Assembly (NCBI GenBank): GCA_964626565.1
Contig: CAZVFX010000061.1
Span: 1 to 43,451, forward strand
Direction: 5' to 3'
DNA: 43,451 nucleotides
From: CAZVFX01 sp964626565
Lineage (GTDB): Bacteria > Myxococcota_A > UBA9042 > CAIXZC01
Shown: positions 32,304 through 41,626 of the stretch, one piece after another
Layout of the letters: each line of letters opens with the position of its first letter
Numbering within the stretch: the stretch's first letter is position 1
The notes under the pieces: model-generated
Databases searched by the model: none
What the model saw: the letters and a program-made list of their open reading frames with translations, nothing else
What the model was told of the DNA's origin: nothing
Translations under genes and position numbers: made by a program

Positions 32304-34574
32304 ATGATAGAATTGACCGTGAAGTATGTGCGGGGGGTCGTCCTCCGGCTGGTGCCGTTGCTGGTAATCTGTTGCAGTGGAAATGGCGGCGGCAGCCCGG
32401 ATGTCGTGCCGTTGCCACCCGAGGTAGAGTGCACGAGCTGTGCTGAGGGCAAGCCGGTGAAGCTAATCAATCCGACTTGTGCGCCTGCCGGCACGCCGTT
32501 GGAGCTAACCGAGATAGCAGTTACCGTGGACGACGCCAAAGAACTGGCAGTGGGTGCAACCCACCTCTTCTGGTTGGATCCGGCCGGGAAGCGGGTCATG
32601 TGGGTGCCAAAGGAGGGAGGCTCGGCAGCCGAGTTTGCGGCGACCCCGAGCAAGCCGGTTTCTCTTGCGGTCGATGAGTACAATGTGTACTGGACCACCC
32701 GGGCGGTCGGGAACGAACCCGGGAGTATATTCCGGTCCCCCTTGTCGGGTTCCGGCGAAGCCGAGGAGGTCGCATCAGGGGTGAGCATCGCTGGCGCTCT
32801 CACCCTCGATAGTTGCAACCTGTACTGGATCGAGCGCAAGTCTAACAAGGAGGCCGTGCAGCGGGTCTTGAAGCACGGTGATGGCTCCATCGAGACTCTG
32901 GACGCACCGGCGGTCGTAGAGGAGCTGGCGTTGGCAGACGGCAATTTGCTGCTCGTCGGTCACACCCCGGACGACGCTGTCTCCGCAATCTCGGCGGTCC
33001 CTCCTTGCGGGGGGGAACCTGCGTCAATTACGTCCGATGGGTACGAGGAGATCGAACAAGCCGCCGTGGGTTCCGACCACCTCTATTTTGTAGTAGGAAA
33101 TGCCATCTCGAGGGTTCCCCTTGCGGGTGGTCAGCGCTCTCTCGTGGGCACGACTTCGGCGGCCATCAGCGGATTGACCTGGCACGACGGTATGCTGTAC
33201 TACGAGAGCGGTCACACCATCTGGGTTTTAGCCGACTCCGGAGGGTCTGCACGACAGCTCCTTACTTCCGTGAATTCGACCGGCAACTTTCGGGCCGATG
33301 GTGGTTCGCTGTATTGGATAGACGTGGAGGATGGGCAAACCTCGCTGGTTGGACTCGCCCTGGATTGCGAAGGGAGCGGCGCAGTGGTGCCCGGGGGCTA
33401 CGGTCACACGTTTCGGGGCACCTGCTGGCCCGAATCCGACGAGGGTCTGCCCGTGTATGCGGCCGTGGTCGGGTTCGACCGTCAGTCTATTCTCCACACC
33501 GGCAGTTCCCTCGTGGTCAACGGCAAATGGAGCATCCAGTTTGACGGCCTGGAGCCGAATAGCCTTGTTTACGTAGTCTGGTACCTGGACCGCGACGGCG
33601 ATGGTCTTCCCGAGGGGCCGGGCGAGGCGCTCCACGGCTACGGTGTCGACACCGGGGATGCGGGTAAGGGCAACAGCACCGCGGTGCGCCCCAACGACCC
33701 CGGCGAGTCCGCGCCGCAGGCAGCCGGACTCATGGGTACAGCACAGTTCCCGGCACCAGCCTCCCTCGAGGTTTCGGTTCCCCCTCATGCCCTCTTCCTC
33801 CATGATTCTCAACTGCTCGCCGTTGACGCAGGGGAGCAGAGCGACTTGTGGACCTTCACCAGCGAACGAAACATCCGTGGATTGTACGTGAACGGCACAG
33901 CTCTCATGGGAACTCAGCCCGCGGGCATGAAAAACCTGATAGACGATGCAGTCGGGTTCTGCATGGGGGGCGAAGTTCTGTATGCCGACCCCACGGGTTT
34001 TCCCGGGTCGATTCTTCCTGGTGCGGTGAGCCGTCTCGAGGAGCTTCTGGGCCACATGGCGGGCTGGACGGGCGACGTTACGACTACCGGTGTGACATAT
34101 GATATCCGAATTCATGAAACTCCCGAATGGGTCGAAGAGCAGCAGAAAGTGGTGGATGACTACCTTGCCACCCTGGCCGAACTGCGCGCCGGAACGGCCG
34201 TGGCCGGGCTCAGGTTCTCTGTAATGATCCCATCATCCTTCGAACAGGAAATGGTTACCATCTCCGGAGCCTCGGCCCCCTTGTCTCAAGGCGTTGCCGA
34301 TCTGGTTGACCGCGTGGTTCTACTGGTTTCCGGTAGCACGGTTGATGCCGTCGTCGCCCAGGCCGGTCCTTCTGTCACCCGGGCGACAGAACTTGGTGCC
34401 GCCGTGGTTGTCGTTCTGGATACCAGGTGCGGCGGTGAGCCGGCCGACACCTTCTGTGGGGAGAACCAGGCAGCACTTCACGAAGTCATCGCGGGAGTGC
34501 GCGAGTCCTTCGCATCAGAGCCAGGCTTCGAGTCTGTGGCTGTCGAAGGATATAGAAGCTACTCGGACTTATAG
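32304..34574 (+). CDS. Lipoprotein with beta-propeller-like repeats and a C-terminal domain
   Basis: This 756-aa protein starts at ATG 32304, with GAGGAG 10 nt before. A signal segment ends at VICC (Cys23/24). Residues about 60-370 hold repeats of the form L-x-W-x-D or L-Y-W, each near 45 residues (HLFWLDPAGKRV, NVYWTTRAVG, NLYWIERKSN, HLYFVVGNAI, MLYYESGHTI, SLYWIDVEDG), typical of a six-bladed propeller. A short beta domain with DRDGDGLPEGPGE follows. The C-terminal 250 residues alternate helices and hydrophobic strands (LVDRVVLLVSGSTVD, ATELGAAVVVVLDTRCGG), like a barrel. The function is unknown. It ends 17 bp before the next lipoprotein. Confidence 0.75.
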   Translation: MIELTVKYVRGVVLRLVPLLVICCSGNGGGSPDVVPLPPEVECTSCAEGKPVKLINPTCAPAGTPLELTEIAVTVDDAKELAVGATHLFWLDPAGKRVMWVPKEGGSAAEFAATPSKPVSLAVDEYNVYWTTRAVGNEPGSIFRSPLSGSGEAEEVASGVSIAGALTLDSCNLYWIERKSNKEAVQRVLKHGDGSIETLDAPAVVEELALADGNLLLVGHTPDDAVSAISAVPPCGGEPASITSDGYEEIEQAAVGSDHLYFVVGNAISRVPLAGGQRSLVGTTSAAISGLTWHDGMLYYESGHTIWVLADSGGSARQLLTSVNSTGNFRADGGSLYWIDVEDGQTSLVGLALDCEGSGAVVPGGYGHTFRGTCWPESDEGLPVYAAVVGFDRQSILHTGSSLVVNGKWSIQFDGLEPNSLVYVVWYLDRDGDGLPEGPGEALHGYGVDTGDAGKGNSTAVRPNDPGESAPQAAGLMGTAQFPAPASLEVSVPPHALFLHDSQLLAVDAGEQSDLWTFTSERNIRGLYVNGTALMGTQPAGMKNLIDDAVGFCMGGEVLYADPTGFPGSILPGAVSRLEELLGHMAGWTGDVTTTGVTYDIRIHETPEWVEEQQKVVDDYLATLAELRAGTAVAGLRFSVMIPSSFEQEMVTISGASAPLSQGVADLVDRVVLLVSGSTVDAVVAQAGPSVTRATELGAAVVVVLDTRCGGEPADTFCGENQAALHEVIAGVRESFASEPGFESVAVEGYRSYSDL

Positions 34575-34591
34575 ATTGGAGGCGCTGTGTG

Positions 34592-37219
34592 ATGAGCGTT
34601 TTTCCCGAAGACTATTCATGCCGCTCGGTTTCGCTGTGGATACTGGCCGTTTCGGTGTTGGGCCTGACGGGTCTGGGGACAGGCTGCGGAGGGAACTCCG
34701 AAGCCGGGAGTGCGGTGGCCGAAGCCCATGAGGTGGCTGCAGTCGGCTTGTACGATTTCGACGACCGGTGGCTCCAGCGCGGGCCGTCCGGAGAGATCAT
34801 TGCCATCGCCCGGTTGGAGACCCTGGACCCCACCGGGATGACCAACGTCGATTGGCACGGCTACGTGTCCGAAGACGGGGGAAAGACCTGGACGGACACC
34901 GCTATTGGGCATCTGCAATACGTCTCCATGACCGAGGTGGACCTGTTCGACACCTTCGCGGCCTCAGGGCCGGATGGAGTCCATGTGCACAACGTTTTCC
35001 ACCAACTCTTCGGGGCCAACGCCGCCTGGAGCGCGGCGGAGACTCTCCCGGAGGCGACCGCCGGCCTGGCTGGTTCCGGTGGGGCGGCTAGAAAGGTTGC
35101 TGATCTGTTCGTTGATGACTCAGGCAAGCAGCATTATCTCTCGTCTGCTTCCGACGATCGACTGTGGTATTATCGCGTGAGCGGTGGAGTGGAGCAATCG
35201 TTTGCAGTGGGTGGCGACACCTTCTTCGACGAAGCAGCTTTCCTCTACGGCCCGGGCGATGAGGCCTGGGCCGTCTTCTTCCAGAACCTGACTCCCCTTG
35301 AGTTTATTGCCCCGGTGAAACGTTCCTTTGCCCGCCAGATTCTGCCGGGGGACCAGGTTGGAAATGCAGTGCCCTTGGGATTGTGCGAGGCAGTCGAGAA
35401 TTTCGTGTCAGAGCCTTCCGGAAACGGGTGGTCCGTTGTCGACCTGCAGGCCCGGTCCATGAACGGGACGGGCCACGTGGTGGCCGTTGTGATGAGCACC
35501 GTAGGTGACACGGCTATCGTGCACAGGTTGCGAAGTGCCGAGGGTTGGGGCACTCCCCATGTCGTTGACTACTGCACCGTGGATGACTGTCGCGTTGAGA
35601 ACTTCGGTTTGAAGCAGGATCTGACCTTCTACGAAGCCGACCCGGCCGCCTCCCTGTATTTGCTGGTACGCCGCCGCTATCCCGAGGCCGACGGTGAACG
35701 TAGCGAGATTGCGGTGGCGCGTATGTTGTCCGACGGGCCGTCTGCTCTGATCCGTTCGTCGCGTTTCGAAGCCTTTGTGGAGGCCGCCCCGAGCTTGACC
35801 CGTGAGTCTTTTCAAATACTCCAGTGGCCGGTTCTTGAGTTCTTCTATCGTGAAGAGAGGGCCCTCGTCTACGCCAACGGCGGAATCGGCCAGGATGGCG
35901 GAGGCGACAACGGGTTCGACTTCGATGCGATGGACCTTTTGCGCGCCACTTCCACCAGCCCCACCCATGTTGTAGCCTTCCTTGGGCGTGTCCCCGATTC
36001 GGCGACCATTTCACCCGCGGCTTGCACCGTGAAGCCGGCTCTCACGATCACCGCCGCTCGTCCCGCACCACGGGGAGCCGGCCTGGTGCTGGACACCGCT
36101 TCCCAGGAGGCCGGTACTACCTACACGTTGAGTTGCCCGGGCATCGCAGACCCCGGCGGAATCGCAGCGTCGGGGGAGGCCGTTTTCACTGGCTTTGGGA
36201 CGGCTAAATGGCCGGGAAGGGCGGTCGGGGTGGCCACACGCTGGCTGGATGTGGATGCGTCGGACAATCTCTGGAGCGAGGCAGGGCGGATGCAGGAGCA
36301 GGCGCAGTTTGAGTTTGGCCTCGGGCGCCTGGGACCTGAGCGTGTGTTCCTGGACCAGTTGGAGTTTCCGCCATCCAGCGCCGAACAGGCTGGATTCGGT
36401 GCGGAGCAAGCCGCGGTCTCAGACGATGGCCGCCTGTTCATGTTCCCCGGAGGAACCCTGGGAGCAGGGGTCAAGGTCCTGGGCGAATCGGGCTGGTCCG
36501 ACCTTGACCTCTCGACGCTTTCCGGTCCGACGGGCGATGGCCAGCAGGTCGTGCTGGTGAAAGCCGGGGACGGGGGGGTGTGGATGGCCACTGGCGACTG
36601 GTTGCATCGCATCGACGTATCGCCAGTGGAAAGCATCGACCTGGCGCCCCTCGGAGGGGCGAGGTTTGCCCACCTGGATACCGGGCCCGACGGACGGATT
36701 TGGGTAGTAACCACCGACCCCACGCCTCTTGTCAACGAGCCGGACCTGCACGCCGGCCTCAGCGTCTATGACGGCGCCTGGACCAAGTTGGAACAATCGG
36801 CGAAGTTCGGGGAGCAGTTGGGCGGGTTCGCCCGGCTGGCGGTAACCGCCGACGGGACGGTCTTTGCCATAGTTACCGCCGCACACGAACAGTTCGGAGG
36901 CACGGGAGTGCTGACATATCTGGTGGTTCGAGACGGAGAAGACGCTTGGTCCGAGGTTTCCATCGTTCATGGGGAAAGCCCGATCTGCGCGGACTCGGGC
37001 GGGCGGGTCTGGGCCGGGGCCGACGGCGGCAATGGGGGGATCGTAACCCATGGCACGTCCGGACCGGTGACCGTGCCAACAGAGGGTGCGTTCGCCCGCC
37101 AGATCGTCGAAGACCGCAACGGGTCCCTCTGGGTCGCAACCTCGGACCAGTTCCGCCAGGATCCCCACCTGGAGCGCATTGTCTTGGACGACGAGTTGCT
37201 TTTGTCTCCGGGCCGCTAG
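34592..37219 (+). CDS. Large propeller-like lipoprotein
   Basis: This 875-aa protein has lipobox LGTGC (Cys32). GGAGG lies 9 nt before ATG 34592; GTG 34589 is also possible. The N-terminal half resembles sialidase-like propellers (YVSEDGGKTWTDTAIGH is an Asp-box-like motif; FVDDSGKQHYLSSASDDRLW). A middle beta region follows. The C-terminal third has DGRLFMFPGGTLG, DGGVWMATGDWLHRI, DGRIWVVTTDPT, DGTVFAIVTAAHE, GGRVWAGADGGNG and NGSLWVATSDQF, which are propeller blades like those of two-component-regulator sensors. There is no enzyme motif strong enough to name. It is likely cotranscribed with the 32304 gene. Confidence 0.75.
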   Translation: MSVFPEDYSCRSVSLWILAVSVLGLTGLGTGCGGNSEAGSAVAEAHEVAAVGLYDFDDRWLQRGPSGEIIAIARLETLDPTGMTNVDWHGYVSEDGGKTWTDTAIGHLQYVSMTEVDLFDTFAASGPDGVHVHNVFHQLFGANAAWSAAETLPEATAGLAGSGGAARKVADLFVDDSGKQHYLSSASDDRLWYYRVSGGVEQSFAVGGDTFFDEAAFLYGPGDEAWAVFFQNLTPLEFIAPVKRSFARQILPGDQVGNAVPLGLCEAVENFVSEPSGNGWSVVDLQARSMNGTGHVVAVVMSTVGDTAIVHRLRSAEGWGTPHVVDYCTVDDCRVENFGLKQDLTFYEADPAASLYLLVRRRYPEADGERSEIAVARMLSDGPSALIRSSRFEAFVEAAPSLTRESFQILQWPVLEFFYREERALVYANGGIGQDGGGDNGFDFDAMDLLRATSTSPTHVVAFLGRVPDSATISPAACTVKPALTITAARPAPRGAGLVLDTASQEAGTTYTLSCPGIADPGGIAASGEAVFTGFGTAKWPGRAVGVATRWLDVDASDNLWSEAGRMQEQAQFEFGLGRLGPERVFLDQLEFPPSSAEQAGFGAEQAAVSDDGRLFMFPGGTLGAGVKVLGESGWSDLDLSTLSGPTGDGQQVVLVKAGDGGVWMATGDWLHRIDVSPVESIDLAPLGGARFAHLDTGPDGRIWVVTTDPTPLVNEPDLHAGLSVYDGAWTKLEQSAKFGEQLGGFARLAVTADGTVFAIVTAAHEQFGGTGVLTYLVVRDGEDAWSEVSIVHGESPICADSGGRVWAGADGGNGGIVTHGTSGPVTVPTEGAFARQIVEDRNGSLWVATSDQFRQDPHLERIVLDDELLLSPGR

Positions 37220-37282
37220 CGGCAGCCGCTTCCAACGATGTTCCTGTAGTCGAAAACCATGGTCCTGGCAGAGCATTCAGGG

Positions 37283-37366
37283 GCGCCCCCCGTCCCCGTT
37301 TTTTCGGGTGCAAAACTGCGCCCCCCGTCCCTGACTTTCCGGGTGCAAAACTGCGCCCCCCGTCCC
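37283..37366 (+). repeat. REP-like repeat array, three units at exactly 35 bp
   Basis: GCGCCCCCCGTCCC at 37283-37296, 37318-37331 and 37353-37366. Units two and three share CGGGTGCAAAACT before the core and TGACTTT after it. After the first core, CCCG-T6-CGGG can form a small hairpin (37295-37308) that might also act as a weak terminator for the upstream lipoprotein genes. Confidence 0.85.
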
Positions 37367-37392
37367 TGACTTTTTGCCGTCGCTCCAGACCC

Positions 37393-37422
37393 TTGCTTCA
37401 TGGGGCTGGAGTGGAGTATTAT
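37393..37422 (+). promoter_or_regulatory. Candidate promoter for the metallo-beta-lactamase gene
   Basis: TTGCTT (37393-37398), 18-nt spacer, TATTAT (37417-37422), 33 bp before ATG 37455. The -10 is good for such GC-rich DNA. Confidence 0.45.
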
Positions 37423-37454
37423 CGAACTCGGCAGGTGAGAAAAAGGGGGCAGTT

Positions 37455-39452
37455 ATGCGTATAGTGGCGAAGACGAATTTTGCGGGGCAACGCAATCGGA
37501 AATGTTCTAGCAGGCGTTCTCGGGTGGACCGTTTCGCCCACACTCGTCGCTCCCACGTTCACCTTGTCGGTGTAGTGGTCTTTGGGGGGCTCTTGTTTGC
37601 GGCCGTGGCACCGGCCTATGCCGGCAAACCCATCTGTGGTGACGGTGCGGCGAAAGGGAAGGAAGAGTGCGATGGCGCCGACTTGGCAGGGCAAACCTGC
37701 CAGAGTCTCGGATTTGCTTCCGGTTCGCTTGCCTGCAACTCCGACTGCTCCTTCGATACCTCCGGATGCGGGGGAGGGGCGGCTGTCTGCGGTGACGATG
37801 TTCTTGACGGCGCGGAAGAGTGCGACGGGACGTCGGATGCTCAGTGCCCGGGGTTGTGCTCCGTCCACTGTGCGTGTCCTTCTTTCTCGCCCGGGACTCT
37901 GCGCGTACATGCCATCGACGTCGGGCAGGGGGATGCGGTGTTGGTGATCTCTCCGGACGGGTTCACCATGTTGCTCGATGCGGGGCAGGGGGGGCAGTTT
38001 GAAAACCTCTCGGCCTATCTGGCTTCTCAGGGGGTGGACGATCTGGACTATACCCTCGTTTCCCACATGCACGCGGACCACATAGGAGGAATGGACCTGG
38101 TGTTGGGCCAGTTCCCCGGAGTTGTTGCCTGTTTTGATCATGGCGAGGCCTATGCCAGCTACGAGTATGACGAGTACAACGCCGCTGCCGCCAACCGGCG
38201 CCAGACGGTGGGCGCCGGGGGATTCATCGACCTTGGCCCGTCGATGACCGCCGAGGTTTTACACGGGCATACCGGTGATTCAAACGAGAACAACAACTCG
38301 GTTGTTGTCCGTCTGACCTACGGTGACGTGAGCGTGCTGCTGGGGGGAGATTGCGAGGCCGAATGTGAAGGGGAATTCGCACCCGGGGGCATAGACGTGT
38401 ACAAGGTGCACCATCACGGTTCTGACACCGCCTCCAGCCAGAGTCTGCTCGCAGCCATGATGCCTTACACCGCCCTTATATCGGTAGGGGCGAACAACGC
38501 CTACGGGCATCCGGGTGCGGAGGCCCTCGACCGTCTGGCCGCGCACCAGGTTACTGTGTATCGTACTGATCTGGACGGCAGCCTGAGAGTCGTCGCCGAC
38601 GGCGCGACGTACACGGTCAACGGCGAACCGATTTGTGTCGAAACAGATACTAGACTCTGCGGAGAAACAGATGTCGGTGAATGTACGTTGGGTCATCAGC
38701 CGTGCGTTAACGGGACATGGGGCGCCTGTACTGGTGCGGCTTATCCTGCGGCCGAGGACTGCGGCAATGGCCTCGACGACGACTGCGATGGTTTCGTAGA
38801 TGGGGATGACTCCGATTGTGTTGCCCCGGGAGGGAACGTCGTGATTGCCCAAGTCGCCTACGATACTCCGGGCGACGATGCTGCAGAGGAGTTTGTGGAT
38901 TTGTACAACCCCACCGAGACAACTGTGAATCTAGATGGGTGGAGCCTGGCCGATGCCGCGTCTGCATGGTACTTGCCTTCGGGGGTTGTGATCTCGTCCG
39001 GTTCCTATCTTAGCGTTGCACGCGATGCTGGCGGCTTTCGGGGCTTGTACGGAAAGGACCCGGACGTCTCGGGCATGACGCTGGCGCTGAACAACGACGG
39101 AGATCAGCTTACTCTGGCGGACCCGAGCGGGCCTGTGGACTATGTGGCCTACGAAGACCCCGCAGCGGGGTGGCCTATATCGGCGTCGACGGGAGATTCC
39201 ATCGAACGTTTTGACCCGACCGTCGATTCCGACAGCGTGGCTGATTTCCAGGTGACCTCACCTGCTCAGCCGCGCGGAGGAATCGAGTCCGCCTGCGGCA
39301 ACGGCATTTGCGACGAGGGCGAGGATTGTCATTCGTGTTCCGGAGACTGTCCCGGTAAGACCAACGGAAAGCCTTCGAGCCGGTACTGCTGTGGCAACGG
39401 CGTCTGTGAGCCGGCGGGAGAGGATTCCCAGAGTTGCCCTGTGGACTGCTGA
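37455..39452 (+). CDS. Secreted ComEC-like metallo-beta-lactamase with lamin-tail and cysteine repeats
   Basis: This 665-aa protein has a long basic leader and signal peptide (VGVVVFGGLLFAAVAPAYA). Residues 58-135 hold CGDG...EECDG cysteine repeats common in Myxococcota. The metallo-beta-lactamase domain (about 148-400) is of the ComEC type: HAIDVGQGDAVLVISPDG, LVSHMHADHIGG (H204, H206, D208, H209), LLGGDC, VYKVHHHGSDTASS. Then come DDDCDGFVDGDD (metal-binding motif), a lamin-tail domain (about 475-610; EEFVDLYNPTETTVNLDGWS) and CGNGICDEGEDCHSC-type repeats. ComEC and lamin-tail domains are both linked to DNA handling, so an exported nuclease is plausible. GGGGG precedes ATG 37455. The next gene is 55 bp away. 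Confidence 0.87.
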   Translation: MRIVAKTNFAGQRNRKCSSRRSRVDRFAHTRRSHVHLVGVVVFGGLLFAAVAPAYAGKPICGDGAAKGKEECDGADLAGQTCQSLGFASGSLACNSDCSFDTSGCGGGAAVCGDDVLDGAEECDGTSDAQCPGLCSVHCACPSFSPGTLRVHAIDVGQGDAVLVISPDGFTMLLDAGQGGQFENLSAYLASQGVDDLDYTLVSHMHADHIGGMDLVLGQFPGVVACFDHGEAYASYEYDEYNAAAANRRQTVGAGGFIDLGPSMTAEVLHGHTGDSNENNNSVVVRLTYGDVSVLLGGDCEAECEGEFAPGGIDVYKVHHHGSDTASSQSLLAAMMPYTALISVGANNAYGHPGAEALDRLAAHQVTVYRTDLDGSLRVVADGATYTVNGEPICVETDTRLCGETDVGECTLGHQPCVNGTWGACTGAAYPAAEDCGNGLDDDCDGFVDGDDSDCVAPGGNVVIAQVAYDTPGDDAAEEFVDLYNPTETTVNLDGWSLADAASAWYLPSGVVISSGSYLSVARDAGGFRGLYGKDPDVSGMTLALNNDGDQLTLADPSGPVDYVAYEDPAAGWPISASTGDSIERFDPTVDSDSVADFQVTSPAQPRGGIESACGNGICDEGEDCHSCSGDCPGKTNGKPSSRYCCGNGVCEPAGEDSQSCPVDC

Positions 39453-39507
39453 CCCCCGACGGGTTTCTTTGTCGCATCCCGTTTCTGGAACAGGCAGAGA
39501 GGATGTC

Positions 39508-40923
39508 ATGTATAGAGGGTTGCTGCCTACTTCCTGGTTCGTGCTGATGGTGGTTGCTGGCCTGGCCCCGGACCCCTCGACCGCGTTGGCGTGCGGGAAC
39601 TATTCCCACGTTTGGATCGCGGGGGATGCCGTCAACTATCTGCAAGACGGGGAACTCAAGGACCTTCTGAGCGAGGAAGCGCGGCTGGAAAAGATGCGCA
39701 ACGGAGCCATGTATCCCGACGGCGGGTACGCGGTGGGCGACGGCTATGGAGAAACCAGCCACTGGGAGCCGTTTCACCTCACCTATCTTGAGTGGATCCG
39801 GGCCGAGTTCGAGCCGCCCTGGTCCGATGAGGCGGCCGGGCACATCGCGTTTCTTCTGGGCATGGCGGCACACGGCATCGGCGATCAACTGTACGACGGG
39901 ATGTACCTGGAGCGACACCAGTACTACGACGAAAATGGCTCGGGGGCCACCCTGTTCGGCGTTGACGGAGCCACCGACACCTGCTTTGCGGCCACCCAGG
40001 GCTACATGGAGCCGCCGGTGAAATGGCTGCCCGCCGAAACATTAGCGCCTCTCTACGAAAAGCTCAGCGGGCACATGGTGACGGCAGAAACCCTCGAAAA
40101 GGGCCACGACCTGGTGGTAATCGCCATCATGTACGCCAACAGTTCCCACGACAATCCGGCCATCCTCGGGGAGTATATGGAGCTGTATCCCTGGGCCTGC
40201 TCCAACCAGGACAACCCGGCAGCCCCCGGCAGCCCGCCGACCATCGGGCCCGCGGTGGCCGCTTACTGGAATGTGCTGTGGGGTACGCTGCACGGCGATG
40301 GAGCAGGCTTCGACAAGCCGCTGGCCGCGACCTACTTCACCGGCGGCACGCCGTACGAACAGCCTCAGGATGCATCCACGCCCGATTCCTGGGTTTCGTT
40401 CATGATGCCCCGGGGCCTTGACGCATCCACGGTCAGCACCGACACAGTGGTCGTGACCACCGGCGGCGGCGACGTTCACCCGGTCAAACTCCATGTCTAC
40501 TACGGCTCCAATTCACACCTCGTCAACGTCAAGCCGATGGAGGATTGGGCGGACAATACCGACTACACGGTAACGGTATCTCCACCCATCTCAGCCTGGG
40601 ACGGTGCACCTTTATTGGAGAGCGAGAGCTTCATCTTCTCCACCGGCCTTGAGCCTCCGCCGCCCACTCCCGAAGCCACTTCCGCCGAAACCAGCGACGT
40701 CGTATCCAGCGACGTCGCGTCCGGCGCAGACGCCGTGGAATTGATCACCGCAGACGAAGTCGACGTGACCGCTGATACAACGGGGTCCGGCCGCGCTGCG
40801 AAGAGCGGTTGTTCGTCCCCTGCCGGTTCAAGGTTGCCGTCGGCATCCGGCATTGTTCTGGTACTCCTGTCCCTGTGCGCTTTGACCGCGTTTCTGAGGG
40901 TCCGGACCACTAGAGGCTCTTGA
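39508..40923 (+). CDS. Zinc-dependent phospholipase C-like protein with MYXO-CTERM-like tail
   Basis: This 471-aa protein starts at ATG 39508, with AGAGAGG 5 nt before it. A signal peptide ends near STALACG. The enzyme domain (27-260) resembles zinc phospholipase C/S1-P1 nuclease proteins: NYSHVWIAGDAVNYL, MYPDGGY, ETSHWEPFHL, GMAAHGIGDQLYDGMYLERH, where the HxxxD helix is typical. Residues 290-390 form a Big_5-like Ig domain. An Asp/Ser/Ala linker leads to a C-terminal Cys-Ser, a hydrophobic helix (GIVLVLLSLCALTAFL) and Arg residues, as in MYXO-CTERM sorting signals. The product is probably cell-surface or secreted, acting on phospholipids or nucleic acids. The exact substrate is open. Confidence 0.82.
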   Translation: MYRGLLPTSWFVLMVVAGLAPDPSTALACGNYSHVWIAGDAVNYLQDGELKDLLSEEARLEKMRNGAMYPDGGYAVGDGYGETSHWEPFHLTYLEWIRAEFEPPWSDEAAGHIAFLLGMAAHGIGDQLYDGMYLERHQYYDENGSGATLFGVDGATDTCFAATQGYMEPPVKWLPAETLAPLYEKLSGHMVTAETLEKGHDLVVIAIMYANSSHDNPAILGEYMELYPWACSNQDNPAAPGSPPTIGPAVAAYWNVLWGTLHGDGAGFDKPLAATYFTGGTPYEQPQDASTPDSWVSFMMPRGLDASTVSTDTVVVTTGGGDVHPVKLHVYYGSNSHLVNVKPMEDWADNTDYTVTVSPPISAWDGAPLLESESFIFSTGLEPPPPTPEATSAETSDVVSSDVASGADAVELITADEVDVTADTTGSGRAAKSGCSSPAGSRLPSASGIVLVLLSLCALTAFLRVRTTRGS

Positions 40924-40999
40924 CCTCAGCGTGCCACTTCGTTAAGGTTTGTAGGACCAGCGTTTCAGAAGCTATCGGGTCCTCCGCAGAGTGTGAACT

Positions 41000-41614
41000 A
41001 TGCGATATTATCTTACCCTTCTCCTAACCGTAGTCCTGCTGGCCCAGGCTGGCTGCACCGCGGGAATCGACCGCCTGGAACCTTATCATCCCATTACTCT
41101 GCGTCTCTCCGGGGAAAACCTGCCGGTAGTCCTGAGGGTAACCTCGGACCAGACCGTTTTTGAGTTCGATCCCCGCATCGACATGAACGACGTGGTCCGT
41201 TATGTTCGCAACGGGCTCGCGGCCGAGTTGACGGTCGCAGGCTACGTCTTGACTACCGCCCCTGAGGACCGGGGTGTCACCATTGACGTGGCCATCAGCC
41301 AGGTCGACCTGGGCTACGACCTGTTCTTCTGGTGGCTCGGCTACGGCTACAGCTCGTCGGAAACAACCGCAACCGTCAAGCTCAAGGTGCATCTGACGGA
41401 CGAATCAACGGGCAGGCGCTACCGCCGGAATTTCGTCGGCTATCAGACCACATGTGCTCGCAAAATCTGGCTGTACTTCATCCCCATACCAATTCAAATC
41501 ATGGACGACGAGGGAGAGATGCTACACACGGTGAGCCAGCGGGTCTTCAGCGATCTTGTCAGATCGGTGGACGAGTTGATTGCCGGGCAGCGGTCCGCAG
41601 GTGCCTCCCGGTAA
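41000..41614 (+). CDS. Small lipoprotein of unknown function
   Basis: This 204-aa protein has lipobox AQAGC (Cys19). The mature part has VVLRVTSDQTVFEFDPRIDM, NDVVRYVRNGLAAELTVAGY, DRGVTIDVAISQVDLGYD, TATVKLKVHLTDESTGRRY and a C-terminal helix (VFSDLVRSVDELIAG). The order, with a helix of conserved NgL-ae-L...Gy and then beta strands, resembles YajG-type or ABC-transport auxiliary lipoproteins. An unusual aromatic loop (LFFWWLGYGYSSS) sits in the middle. The gene converges on the second CotH-like gene with 12 bp between. Confidence 0.75.
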   Translation: MRYYLTLLLTVVLLAQAGCTAGIDRLEPYHPITLRLSGENLPVVLRVTSDQTVFEFDPRIDMNDVVRYVRNGLAAELTVAGYVLTTAPEDRGVTIDVAISQVDLGYDLFFWWLGYGYSSSETTATVKLKVHLTDESTGRRYRRNFVGYQTTCARKIWLYFIPIPIQIMDDEGEMLHTVSQRVFSDLVRSVDELIAGQRSAGASR

Positions 41615-41626
41615 CTCCAGAAGAGT

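Noticed and set aside
36566..36578. GGGGACGGGGGGG match to the repeat core inside the 34592 gene
   Set aside because: It lies within a good coding sequence (AGDGGVWMA in a propeller blade) and lacks the AACGAC flank, so it is probably chance from Gly/Asp codons.
36419..37276. Long minus-strand open frame opposite the 34592 lipoprotein
   Set aside because: GC-rich DNA gives long antisense frames; the plus strand has the lipobox, ribosome site and propeller repeats.
37283..37366. CRISPR-like array (three units at 35-bp period)
   Set aside because: The intervals between cores are nearly identical to each other, not unique spacers; the core is too short and low in complexity; no cas gene is present.
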